64,000 nucleotides of DNA from contig CM082577.2 of the NCBI GenBank assembly GCA_040954595.2, positions 2,356,001-2,420,000 of the forward strand, in the 5' to 3' direction. Positions within the stretch are counted from its first letter, which is position 1. Every line of letters starts with the position of its first letter. Position numbers and translations under genes: made by a program. Below the pieces are notes generated by a model that worked only from the letters and a program-made list of their open reading frames with translations, was not told where the DNA came from and ran no database searches. Shown here one piece after another: positions 14,552 through 27,400 of this stretch. The stretch is from Balanoglossus misakiensis (taxonomy: Eukaryota; Hemichordata).

Positions 14552-17500
14552 AAATCATCAGAAAATGACAATTTTTCGACTTTGCGAAATTTCAAAATTT
14601 CGTCGATTTTTGAAAAAATCATGGGTTATAGCTCATGAAAATCATCAGAAAATGACAATTTTTCGACTTTGCGAAATTTCAAAATTTCGTCGATTTTTCA
14701 AATAATCATGGGTTATAGCTCATGAAAATCATCAGAAAATGACAATTTTTCGACATTGCAAAATTTCAAAATTTCGTCGATTTTTGAAAAAACATGGGTT
14801 ATAGCTCATGAAAATCATCAGAAAATGACAATTTTTCGACTTTGCGAAATTTCAAAATTTCGTCGTTTTTTGAAAAAAATCATGGGTTATAGCTCATAAA
14901 AATCATCAGAAAATGACAATTTTTCGACTTTGCGAAATTTCAAAATTTCGTCGATTTTTGGAAAAATCATGGGTTATAGCTCATGAAAATCATCAGAAAA
15001 TGACAATTTTTCGACTTTGCGAAATTTCAAAATTTCATCGATTTTTGAAAAAATCATGGGTTAGCTCATGAAAATCATCAGAAAATGACAATTTTTCGAC
15101 TTTGCGAAATTTCAAAATTTTGTCGATTTTTGAAAAAATCATGGGTTATAGCTCAGGAAAATCATCAGAAAATGACAATTTTTCGACTTTGCAAAATTTC
15201 AAAATTTCGTCGATTTTTGAAAAAATCATGGGTTATAGCTCATGAAAATCATCAGAAAATGACAATTTTTCGACTTTGCGAAATTTCAAAATTTCGTCGA
15301 TTTTTGAAAAAATCATGTGTTATAGCTCATGAAAATCATCAGAAAATGACATTTTTTCGACTTTGCGAAATTTCAAAATTTCGTCGATTTTTGAAAAAAT
15401 CATGGGTTATAGCTCATGAAAATCATCAGAAAATGACAATTTTTCGACTTTGCGAAATTTCAAAATTTCGTCGATTTTTGAAAAAATCATGGGTTATAGC
15501 TCATGAAAATCATCAGAAAATGACAATTTTTACGACTTTGCGAAATTTCAAAATTTCGTCGATTTTTTAAAAAAATCATGGGTTATAGCTCATGAAAATC
15601 ATCAGAAAATGACAATTTTTCGACTTTGCGAAATTTCAAAATTTCGTCAATTTTTGAAATAATCATCTGTTATAGCTCTTGAAAATCATCAGAAAATGAC
15701 AATTTTTCGACTTTGCCAAATTTCAAAATTTCGTCGATTTTTGAAAAAATCATGGGTTATAGCTCATGAAAATCATCAGAAACTGACAATTTTTCGACTT
15801 TGCGAAATTTCAAAATTTCGTCGATTTTTGAAATAATCATGGGTTATAGCTCATGAAAATCATCAGAAAATGACAATTTTTCGACTTTGCGAAATTTCAA
15901 AATTTCGTCGATTTTTGAAAAATCATGGGTTATAGCTCATGAAAATCATCAGAAAATGACAATTTTACGACTTTGCGAAATTTCAAAATTTCGTCGATTT
16001 TTGAAAAAATCATGGGTTATAGCTCATGAAAATCATAAGAAAATGACAATTTTACGACTTTGCGAAATTTCAAAATTTCGTCGATTTTTGAAAAAATCAT
16101 GGGTTATAGCTCATGAAAATCATCAGAAAATGACAATTTTTCGACTTTGCGAAATTTCAAAATTTCGTCGATTTTTGAAAAAATCATGGGTTATAGCTCA
16201 TGAAAGTCGTCAGAAAATGACAATTTTTCGACTTTGCGAAATTTCAAAATTTCGTCGATTTTTGAAAAAATCATGGGTTATAGCTCATGAAAATCATCAG
16301 AAAATGACAATTTTTCGACTCTGCGAAATTTCAAAATTTCGTCGATTTTTGAAAAAATCATGGGTTATAGCTCATGAAAATCATCAGAAAATGACAATTT
16401 TTCGACTTTGCGAAATTTCAAAATTTCGTCGATTTTTGAAAAAATCATGGGTTATAGCTCATGAAAATCATCAGAAAATGACAATTTTTCGACTTTGCGA
16501 AATTTCAAAATTTCGTCGATTTTTGAAATAATCATGGGTTATAGCTCATGAAAATCATCAGAAAATGACAATTTTTCGACTCTGCGAAATTTCAAAATTT
16601 CGTCGATTTTTGAAAAAATCATGGGTTATAGCTCATGAAAATCATCAGAAAATGACAATTTTTCGACTTTGCGAAATTTCAAAATTTCGTCGATTTTTGA
16701 AATAATCATGGGTTATAGCTCTTGAAAATCATCAGAAAATGACAATTTTTCGACTTTGCGAAATTTCAAAATTTCGTCGATTTTTGAAAAAATCATGGGT
16801 TATAGCTCATGAAAATCATCAGAAAATGACAATTTTTCGACTTTGCGAAATTTCAAAATTTCGTCGATTTTTGAAAAAATCATGGGTTATAGCTCATGAA
16901 GATCATCAGAAAATGACAATTTTTCGACTTTGCGAAATTTCAAAATTTCGTCGATTTTTGAAAAAATCATGGGTTATAGCTCATGAAAATCATCAGAAAA
17001 TGACAATTTTTCGACTTTGCGAAATTTCAAAATTTCGTCGATTTTTGAAAAAATCATGGGTTATAGCTCATGAAAATCATCAGAAAATGACAATTTTTCG
17101 ACTTTGCGAAATTTCAAAATTTCGTCGATTTTTCAAATAATCATGGGTTATAGCTCATGAAAATCATCAGAAAATGACAATTTTTCGACATTGCAAAATT
17201 TCAAAATTTCGTCGATTTTTGAAAAAACATGGGTTATAGCTCATGAAAATCATCAGAAAATGACAATTTTTCGACTTTGCGAAATTTCAAAATTTCGTCG
17301 TTTTTTGAAAAAAATCATGGGTTATAGCTCATAAAAATCATCAGAAAATGACAATTTTTCGACTTTGCGAAATTTCAAAATTTCGTCGATTTTTGGAAAA
17401 ATCATGGGTTATAGCTCATGAAAATCATCAGAAAATGACAATTTTTCGACTTTGCGAAATTTCAAAATTTCATCGATTTTTGAAAAAATCATGGGTTAGC

Positions 17501-20500
17501 TCATGAAAATCATCAGAAAATGACAATTTTTCGACTTTGCGAAATTTCAAAATTTTGTCGATTTTTGAAAAAATCATGGGTTATAGCTCAGGAAAATCAT
17601 CAGAAAATGACAATTTTTCGACTTTGCAAAATTTCAAAATTTCGTCGATTTTTGAAAAAATCATGGGTTATAGCTCAGGAAAATCATCAGAAAATGACAA
17701 TTTTTCGACTTTGCGAAATTTCAAAATTTCGTCGATTTTTGAAAAAATCATGTGTTATAGCTCATGAAAATCATCAGAAAATGACATTTTTTCGACTTTG
17801 CGAAATTTCAAAATTTCGTCGATTTTTGAAAAAATCATGGGTTATAGCTCATGAAAATCATCAGAAAATGACAATTTTTCGACTTTGCGAAATTTCAAAA
17901 TTTCGTCGATTTTTGAAAAAATCATGGGTTATAGCTCATGAAAATCATCAGAAAATGACAATTTTTACGACTTTGCGAAATTTCAAAATTTCGTCGATTT
18001 TTTAAAAAAATCATGGGTTATAGCTCATGAAAATCATCAGAAAATGACAATTTTTCGACTTTGCGAAATTTCAAAATTTCGTCAATTTTTGAAATAATCA
18101 TCTGTTATAGCTCTTGAAAATCATCAGAAAATGACAATTTTTCGACTTTGCCAAATTTCAAAATTTCGTCGATTTTTGAAAAAATCATGGGTTATAGCTC
18201 ATGAAAATCATCAGAAAATGACAATTTTTCGACTTTGCGAAATTTCAAAATTTCGTCGATTTTTGAAATAATCATGGGTTATAGCTCATGAAAATCATCA
18301 GAAAATGACAATTTTTCGACTTTGCGAAATTTCAAAATTTCGTCGATTTTTGAAATAATCATGGGTTATAGCTCATGAAAATCATCAGAAAATGACAATT
18401 TTTCGACTTTGCGAAATTTCAAAATTTCGTCGATTTTTGAAAAAATCATGGGTTATAGCTCATGAAAATCATCAGAAAATGACAATTTTTCGACTCTGCG
18501 AAATTTCAAAATTTCGTCGATTTTTGAAAAAATCATGGGTTATAGCGCATGAAAATCATAAGAAAATGACAATTTTACGACTCTGCGAAATTTCAAAATT
18601 TCGTCGATTTTTGAAAAAATCATGGGTTATAGCTCATGAAAATCATCAGAAAATGACAATTTTTCGACTTTGCAAAATTTCAAAATTTCGTCGATTTTTG
18701 AAAAAATCATGGGTTATAGCTCATGAAGATCATCAGAAAATGACAATTTTACGACTTTGCGAAATTTCAAAATTTCGTCGATTTTTGAAAAAATCATGGG
18801 TTATAGCTCATGAAAATCATAAGAAAATGACAATTTTACGACTTTGCGAAATTTCAAAATTTCGTCGATTTTTGAAAAAATCATGGGTTATAGCTCATGA
18901 AAATCATCAGAAAATGACAATTTTTCGACTTTGCGAAATTTCAAAATTTCGTCGATTTTTGAAAAAATCATGCGTTATAGCTCATGAAAATCGTCAGAAA
19001 ATGACAATTTTTCGACTTTGCGAAATTTCAAAATTTCGTCGATTTTTGAAAAAATCATGGGTTATAGCTCATAAAAATCATCAGAAAATGACAATTTTTC
19101 GACTCTGCGAAATTTCAAAATTTCGTCGATTTTTGAAAAAATCATGGGTTATAGCTCATGAAAATCATCAGAAAATGACAATTTTTCGACTCTGCGAAAT
19201 TTCAAAATTTCGTCGATTTTTGAAAAAATCATGGGTTATAGCTCATGAAAATCATCAGAAAATGACAATTTTTCGACTCTGCGAAATTTCAAAATTTCGT
19301 CGATTTTTGAAAAAATCATGGGTTATAGCTCTTGAAAATCATCAGAAAATGACAATTTTTCGACTTTGCCAAATTTCAAAATTTCGTCGATTTTTGAAAT
19401 AATCATGGGTTATAGCTCTTGAAAATCATCAGAAAATGACAATTTTTCGACTTTGCCAAATTTCAAAATTTCGTCGATTTTTGAAAAAATCATGGGTTAT
19501 AGCTCATGAAAATCATCAGAAAATGACAATTTTTCGACTTTGCGAAATTTCAAAATTTCGTCGATTTTTGAAAAAATCATGGGTTATAGCTCATGAAAAT
19601 CATCAGAAAATGACAATTTTTCGACTTTGCGAAATTTCAAAATTTCGTCGATTTTTGAAAAAATCATGGGTTATAGCTCAGGAAAATCATCAGAAAATGA
19701 CAATTTTTCGACTTTGCAAAATTTCAAAATTTCGTCGATTTTTGAAAAAATCATGGGTTATAGCTCAGGAAAATCATCAGAAAATGACAATTTTTCGACT
19801 TTGCGAAATTTCAAAATTTCGTCGATTTTTGAAAAAATCATGTGTTATAGCTCATGAAAATCATCAGAAAATGACATTTTTTCGACTTTGCGAAATTTCA
19901 AAATTTCGTCGATTTTTGAAAAAATCATGGGTTATAGCTCATGAAAATCATCAGAAAATGACAATTTTTCGACTTTGCGAAATTTCAAAATTTCGTCGAT
20001 TTTTGAAAAAATCATGGGTTATAGCTCATGAAAATCATCAGAAAATGACAATTTTACGACTTTGCGAAATTTCAAAATTTCGTCGATTTTTTAAAAAAAT
20101 CATGGGTTATAGCTCATGAAAATCATCAGAAAATGACAATTTTTCGACTTTGCGAAATTTCAAAATTTCGTCAATTTTTGAAATAATCATCTGTTATAGC
20201 TCTTGAAAATCATCAGAAAATGACAATTTTTCGACTTTGCCAAATTTCAAAATTTCGTCGATTTTTGAAAAAATCATGGGTTATAGCTCATGAAAATCAT
20301 CAGAAAATGACAATTTTTCGACTTTGCGAAATTTCAAAATTTCGTCGATTTTTGAAATAATCATGGGTTATAGCTCATGAAAATCATCAGAAAATGACAA
20401 TTTTTCGACTTTGCGAAATTTCAAAATTTCGTCGATTTTTGAAATAATCATGGGTTATAGCTCATGAAAATCATCAGAAAATGACAATTTTTCGACTTTG

Positions 20501-23500
20501 CGAAATTTCAAAATTTCGTCGATTTTTGAAAAAATCATGGGTTATAGCTCATGAAAATCATCAGAAAATGACAATTTTTCGACTCTGCGAAATTTCAAAA
20601 TTTCGTCGATTTTTGAAAAAATCATGGGTTATAGCGCATGAAAATCATAAGAAAATGACAATTTTACGACTCTGCGAAATTTCAAAATTTCGTCGATTTT
20701 TGAAAAAATCATGGGTTATAGCTCATGAAAATCATCAGAAAATGACAATTTTTCGACTTTGCAAAATTTCAAAATTTCGTCGATTTTTGAAAAAATCATG
20801 GGTTATAGCTCATGAAGATCATCAGAAAATGACAATTTTACGACTTTGCGAAATTTCAAAATTTCGTCGATTTTTGAAAAAATCATGGGTTATAGCTCAT
20901 GAAAATCATAAGAAAATGACAATTTTTCGACTTTGCGAAATTTCAAAATTTCGTCGATTTTTGAAAAAATCATGGGTTATAGCTCATAAAAATCATCAGA
21001 AAATGACAATTTTTCGACTCTGCGAAATTTCAAAATTTCGTCGATTTTTGAAAAAATCATGGGTTATAGCTCATGAAAATCATCAGAAAATGACAATTTT
21101 TCGACTCTGCGAAATTTCAAAATTTCGTCGATTTTTGAAAAAATCATGGGTTATAGCTCATGAAAATCATCAGAAAATGACAATTTTTCGACTCTGCGAA
21201 ATTTCAAAATTTCGTCGATTTTTGAAAAAATCATGGGTTATAGCTCTTGAAAATCATCAGAAAATGACAATTTTTCGACTTTGCCAAATTTCAAAATTTC
21301 GTCGATTTTTGAAATAATCATGGGTTATAGCTCTTGAAAATCATCAGAAAATGACAATTTTTCGACTTTGCCAAATTTCAAAATTTCGTCGATTTTTGAA
21401 AAAATCATGGGTTATAGCTCATGAAAATCATCAGAAAATGACAATTTTTCGACTTTGCGAAATTTCAAAATTTCGTCGATTTTTGAAAAAATCATGGGTT
21501 ATAGCTCATGAAAATCATCAGAAAATGACAATTTTTCGACTTTGCGAAATTTCAAAATTTCGTCGATTTTTGAAAAAATCATGGGTTATAGCTCAGGAAA
21601 ATCATCAGAAAATGACAATTTTTCGACTTTGCAAAATTTCAAAATTTCGTCGATTTTTGAAAAAATCATGGGTTATAGCTCAGGAAAATCATCAGAAAAT
21701 GACAATTTTTCGACTTTGCGAAATTTCAAAATTTCGTCGATTTTTGAAAAAATCATGTGTTATAGCTCATGAAAATCATCAGAAAATGACATTTTTTCGA
21801 CTTTGCGAAATTTCAAAATTTCGTCGATTTTTGAAAAAATCATGGGTTATAGCTCATGAAAATCATCAGAAAATGACAATTTTTCGACTTTGCGAAATTT
21901 CAAAATTTCGTCGATTTTTGAAAAAATCATGGGTTATAGCTCATGAAAATCATCAGAAAATGACAATTTTACGACTTTGCGAAATTTCAAAATTTCGTCG
22001 ATTTTTTAAAAAAATCATGGGTTATAGCTCATGAAAATCATCAGAAAATGACAATTTTTCGACTTTGCGAAATTTCAAAATTTCGTCAATTTTTGAAATA
22101 ATCATCTGTTATAGCTCTTGAAAATCATCAGAAAATGACAATTTTTCGACTTTGCCAAATTTCAAAATTTCGTCGATTTTTGAAAAAATCATGGGTTATA
22201 GCTCATGAAAATCATCAGAAAATGACAATTTTTCGACTTTGCGAAATTTCAAAATTTCGTCGATTTTTGAAAAAATCATGGGTTATAGCTCATGAAGATC
22301 ATCAGAAAATGACAATTTTACGACTTTGCGAAATTTCAAAATTTCGTCGATTTTTGAAAAAATCATGGGTTATAGCTCATGAAAATCATAAGAAAATGAC
22401 AATTTTACGACTTTGCGAAATTTCAAAATTTCGTCGATTTTTGAAAAAATCATGGGTTATAGCTCAGGAAAATCGTCAGAAAATGACAATTTTTCGACTT
22501 TGCGAAATTTCAAAATTTCGTCGATTTTTGAAAAAATCATGGGTTATAGCTCATAAAAATCATCAGAAAATGACAATTTTTCGACTCTGCGAAATTTCAA
22601 AATTTCGTCGATTTTTGAAAAAATCATGGGTTATAGCTCATGAAAATCATCAGAAAATGACAATTTTTCGACTCTGCGAAATTTCAAAATTTCGTCGATT
22701 TTTGAAAAAATCATGGGTTATAGCTCATGAAAATCATCAGAAAATGACAATTTTTCGACTCTGCGAAATTTCAAAATTTCGTCGATTTTTGAAAAAATCA
22801 TGGGTTATAGCTCTTGAAAATCATCAGAAAATGACAATTTTTCGACTTTGCCAAATTTCAAAATTTCGTCGATTTTTGAAATAATCATGGGTTATAGCTC
22901 TTGAAAATCATCAGAAAATGACAATTTTTCGACTTTGCCAAATTTCAAAATTTCGTCGATTTTTGAAAAAATCATGGGTTATAGCTCATGAAAATCATCA
23001 GAAAATGACAATTTTTCGACTTTGCGAAATTTCAAAATTTCGTCGATTTTTGAAAAAATCATGGGTTATAGCTCATGAAAATCATCAGAAAATGACAATT
23101 TTTCGACTTTGCGAAATTTCAAAATTTCGTCGATTTTTGAAAAAATCATGGGTTATAGCTCATGAAAATCATCAGAAAATGACAATTTTTCGACCATGCG
23201 AAATTTCAAAATTTCGTCGATTTTTGAAATAATCATGGGTTATAGCTCATGAAAATCATCAGAAAATGACAATTTTTCGACTTTGCGAAATTTCAAAATT
23301 TCGTCGATTTTTGAAATAATCATGGGTTATAGCTCATGAAAATCATCAGAAAATGACAATTTTTCGACTTTGCGAAATTTCAAAATTTCGTCGATTTTTG
23401 AAAAAATCATGGGTTATAGCTCATGAAAATCATCAGAAAATGACAATTTTTCGACTTTGCGAAATTTCAAAATTTCGTCGATTTTTGAAAAAATCATGGG

Positions 23501-24384
23501 TTATAGCTCATGAAAATCATCAGAAAATGACAATTTTTCGACTCTGCGAAATTTCAAAATTTCGTCGATTTTTGAAAAAATCATGGGTTATAGCTCATGA
23601 AAATCATCAGAAAATGACAATTTTTCGACTCTGCGAAATTTCAAAATTTCGTCGATTTTTGAAAAAATCATGGGTTATAGCTCATGAAAATCATCAGAAA
23701 ATGACAATTTTTCGACTTTGCGAAATTTCAAAATTTCGTCGATTTTTGAAAAAATCATGGGTTATAGCTCATGAAAATCATCAGAAAATGACAATTTTTC
23801 GACTTTGCGAAATTTCAAAATTTTGTCGATTTTTGAAAAAATCATGGGTTATAGCTCAGGAAAATCATCAGAAAATGACAATTTTTCGACTTTGCGAAAT
23901 TTCAAAATTTCGTCGATTTTTGAAAAAATCATGGGTTATAGCTCATGAAAATCATCAGAAAATGACAATTTTTCGACTTTGCGAAATTTCAAAATTTCGT
24001 CGATTTTTGAAATAATCATGGGTTATAGCTCATGAAAATCATCAGAAAATGACAATTTTTCGACTCTGCGAAATTTCAAAATTTTGTCGATTTTTGAAAA
24101 AATCATGGGTTATAGCTCATGAAAATCATCAGAAAATGACAATTTTTCGACTTTGCGAAATTTCAAAATTTCGTCGATTTTTGAAAAAATCATGGGTTAT
24201 AGCTCATGAAAATCATCAGAAAATGACAATTTTACGACTTTGCGAAATTTCAAAATTTCGTCGATTTTTGAAAAAATCATGGGTTATAGCTCATGAAAAT
24301 CATCAGAAAATGACAATTTTTCGACTCTGCGAAATTTCAAAATTTCGTCGATTTTTGAAAAAAATCATGGGTTTTAGCTCATGA
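14552..24384. repeat. Satellite macro-unit, copy B (~9.83 kb)
   Basis: This is the second tandem copy of the macro-unit. Its right part aligns with copy A at an offset of 9833 bp: 22918-23232 with 13085-13399, 23353-24015 with 13520-14182, 24049-24384 with 14216-14551, and the unique CGACCATGCG variant at about 23193 with 13360. The change of offset from 9659 to 9833 falls in a rearranged block between about 20.9 and 22.1 kb, consistent with unequal exchange after the macro-duplication. The copy ends almost exactly where the satellite itself ends. Confidence 0.8.
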
Positions 24385-24400
24385 AAATCATCCAAAAATG

Positions 24401-27400
24401 CACTGAAGGTATGGGAAATTGAAAGTTAGAGCGCTATTAAAGCTTATGACTAAAGTGTGTGTAATCTCATTTGAACCTTGGGATCCCAACGGGATGTAAA
24501 AATCGTTCAATTATGTTATCATGGGTGTTTTCGTTGAGGATGTCAAACTACATTTAAATAATCCGGTTCACTCCGCCTAAGTTCACCGACAGTGTTTTGT
24601 TTCCATGGCGCTCAGTAATAATAGGCACAGCCCTGTTGTCGCCGTGCACGTACATGATTGTACACGTCACCGCACAACCATTTCCGCGTCCGATTCTACG
24701 AATCGAGCCCCGGTTCTGACGTAGCTAATTTGCTATAGCCATCGCCGGGGAGCAGGAGGGGAATCCCCGCAAAAAGTCTCAGGCATTTTGAACGTATAAA
24801 TACACGTCACCTTTAAAATTGCATACCATTTGACAGAAACTGGGCCGGGCCAGATTTTCTGTACAAAGTCGCCGCGGTTCACTAAAGAGATTTTACACGC
24901 CGTTCAAGCAATCGCACATGCACAGAAAGACGTTACTAATGGTACAGCCGTAGAAGCGATTACTGTATAAAGCCTGGTGTGATTCCGGATGGAACTTGTC
25001 ACTCTCTCCTCTTGGGGGAAAGTGATTCGGCAGGCTGTTGTCACTGCACTCGACGGGATTGTGGTTATTGGAACATCCTCGCGCCCACCGTTATGTGGCG
25101 ATGGACATTGCATGGTACGCTCAACTGTATACGATATACTAGTATTTCCTCGTTTACGGCACGGTTCACCATGGATACGTGAACGACAAGCGGAGTTCAT
25201 TGAGGTTAAGGTCTCCGCCATTTCCAAGAGTAATCTTCCTGTTGTTGTTTTTTGTACATATAGTAGTTTTTCAGTTCAAAACTTAAAGACTCGTTTCGAA
25301 TTACTGGATTTGTTACCGGTTTTTATTGTCACACTGTACCACTCGCGGCCTCTTTTTTCTTACCTCTAAATTTTAAACTGTTCAGTATCCGTATTTTCAA
25401 AATGGCCGACTATTTGTACTGATAGGATACCGTGCTCGAACTTCTGTGATTGGTTGCCGTGTAAACAAGCAAATATGAATGTGTGCCACCATCTATGCTT
25501 ATGACGTCGCATAGCTCAGGTCAATGTGACCAATATCATCGGAATGGGTCGAAACAGAACATTTTGAAACCAAATTCGCACGGAAGGCATTTTCATGAGT
25601 GTTCCTACTTCAAATTAACAATGCTGTTGGTTTTTACCTCGCAAACACATCATTGACTGAAAAAAATATGTTTCTTACAATATGTACAGCTGCATATTCG
25701 ACAGACGTGTTACAACATATAACCCACCGTTTCAAACCAACATTTCTGGATTTTTTTCAACCAAAAATTTGTGTCGTCGACTCTAGGTAATTTGCCTTTC
25801 CAACTTGAAGGTTTTTACAAGTCATGTACAATAATTTCATACGCGGACATGGGTGTGCAATGGCGCGGTCCAAGACATTGAAAACGTGGATATTGTGATT
25901 GACAACACCAGAGGACCCGAGACGAGCCTTAGCACTAATACAGTTTAAACTAGTCTTATATTCAAATCCCAAACGAGATTTCTTTTTCTGGAGGGTGGAA
26001 ATCGTGAAATACGAATTTTGTGCAATGAGTTAGAATCCCAAAACGACGAAACCACCGGGGACGTATGAAATCACAAGCGTTGACGTCATATACCAGAGAC
26101 CCACATTCAAAGGTTGTTGGACGGTCAAAACTGGGGCGAATTTCGCCTCCAGGATGGTCTACACAGATCTCACGACTGGAATGCGAACGGGTTGCCTCCC
26201 GTTGGACTGCGAGTCGTCTCGTACCAATACAGGATTCACGCCCAGATTGACTGATTAAAAAACTCGAATGGGATCGGAAAATTCCCAACTTGATGCTGTG
26301 CCTGGTCACATTTAACGAAACAACACAAAAATAAAAGACACGCCGAAGTACGTAAGTCGTCAACTTCGATTTTAGAAACAAATATACTATCATTTCTTTA
26401 GGTGGACTAAATTTTGAAAATTGACTATCTAACTGTTAAATTTTGATCGTGGAGTGTGTCACAAACGAACGCGAATCGCCCGTTGTGGTTATGAATAGTC
26501 AAGAATGCATTGCAAACCAGCGTAATGGTTGTAAGACTTAGCGTACACTTAGTGTGGTGTACTCGACTTCATGCACTGACCACCAAGGTTTATATAAAGT
26601 TTTCGAGAAATCGTCTAATTTTAAAAACATGCCATATTCTCTCTTTCAACCTGCGAGCATAAAACTTCTCACTGTACCTGTCGTTGTTCTGCACCGGTAG
26701 GAGACTGGGACCCGTGTGGCCTTGGTCATGTAACCGTAACGGTTAAATTTTGAATGTTGCCTGTCTGATATGCGGAGGGCGTGATGCCGCGACGATCTGT
26801 TTTGTAGTCCACCTCTTGGTGTTGAAATGGCGTTCCGTCTTGTCCATCGCGTGATTTTCCGTGGCACATCACACCAACAGTTCCACGTAAATGAACAGAC
26901 ATAGGCCCACTAATTAGAGCTTGCTTGAATTATAAACGTCGACTTAAGATGAATGTGAGACTACGGTGACGGGTCAGATCGTGCATGGTCACAAGACCAA
27001 GACCCAAATCAAAAGACCCACAATGTCCTTTCTATCCAAGATATTAATCGTGCACCTCGCCAAACCGACGATCTCTAGTTTTTTTTTTTCACTGACGTCA
27101 ACGTCGGTTTTCTTCTGCAGCGCAGTCGCAAGCGTGTCTGTCTTCAATGTAGACCTCCAACAGCGACGAACGGACATAGTTCTCGGGAAGTTTTGCGCCA
27201 TTACTCAAAGCAATCACTCCGTCCGTTTTTATAGCTATGACAGGTTTTCTTTTAGAATTCCGTAAAAATTCCGCAAAAAAAATAAACTGTCTAAAGTGGA
27301 TCGCGATTTTCAGCAACAAAAATGGACGTCGAACAAGTTCCACCACGTGACTGATTGAGCCGCATGACTTTTATACCTCTGTACAGTAGATTTAGTTGGT

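Larger units (their letters stand above)
1..24400. repeat. 87-bp satellite DNA array, about 280 tandem monomers
   Basis: A head-to-tail array of an A+T-rich 87-bp monomer fills the window from its first base to about 24400. Each monomer carries the landmarks ATGGGTTATAGCTCATG, then GACAATTTTTCGACTTTG, then AAAATTTCGTCGATTTTTG. Most monomers are exactly 87 bp; a few differ in length, for example one lacking TATA near 5399 and one with an extra TA near 3313. Recurrent point variants mark monomer subtypes: TTTTACGAC, CTCTGCG, TTTGCAAAA, TCAGGAAAA, GAAAGTCGTC and TTGAAATAATC. The last units (24360-24400) degrade and the array then stops abruptly. 87 bp is 29 codons, so long open frames of a repeated 29-residue peptide appear. 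I regard these as a by-product of the period, not genes. The array continues past the left edge. Confidence 0.98.

Noticed and set aside
397-24384. Many open frames (up to 336 codons) encoding a perfect 29-residue repeat peptide (MTIFRLCEISKFRRFLKKSW...) across the satellite
   Set aside because: The 87-bp monomer is a multiple of three, so any frame without an internal stop stays open. A second frame is open too, variants appear in all codon positions, frames break wherever a monomer gains or loses bases or carries TGAAATAATC, and there is no start, signal or promoter context. Treated as satellite DNA.
1-24400. CRISPR-like or gene-coding tandem repeat
   Set aside because: There are no unique spacers between the repeats; the full 87-bp unit is repeated, and the surroundings are eukaryotic.
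24904-25369. Overlapping 107- and 126-codon open frames on opposite strands just right of the satellite
   Set aside because: Neither resembles a known protein; they are mutually antisense and lack splice or promoter support.
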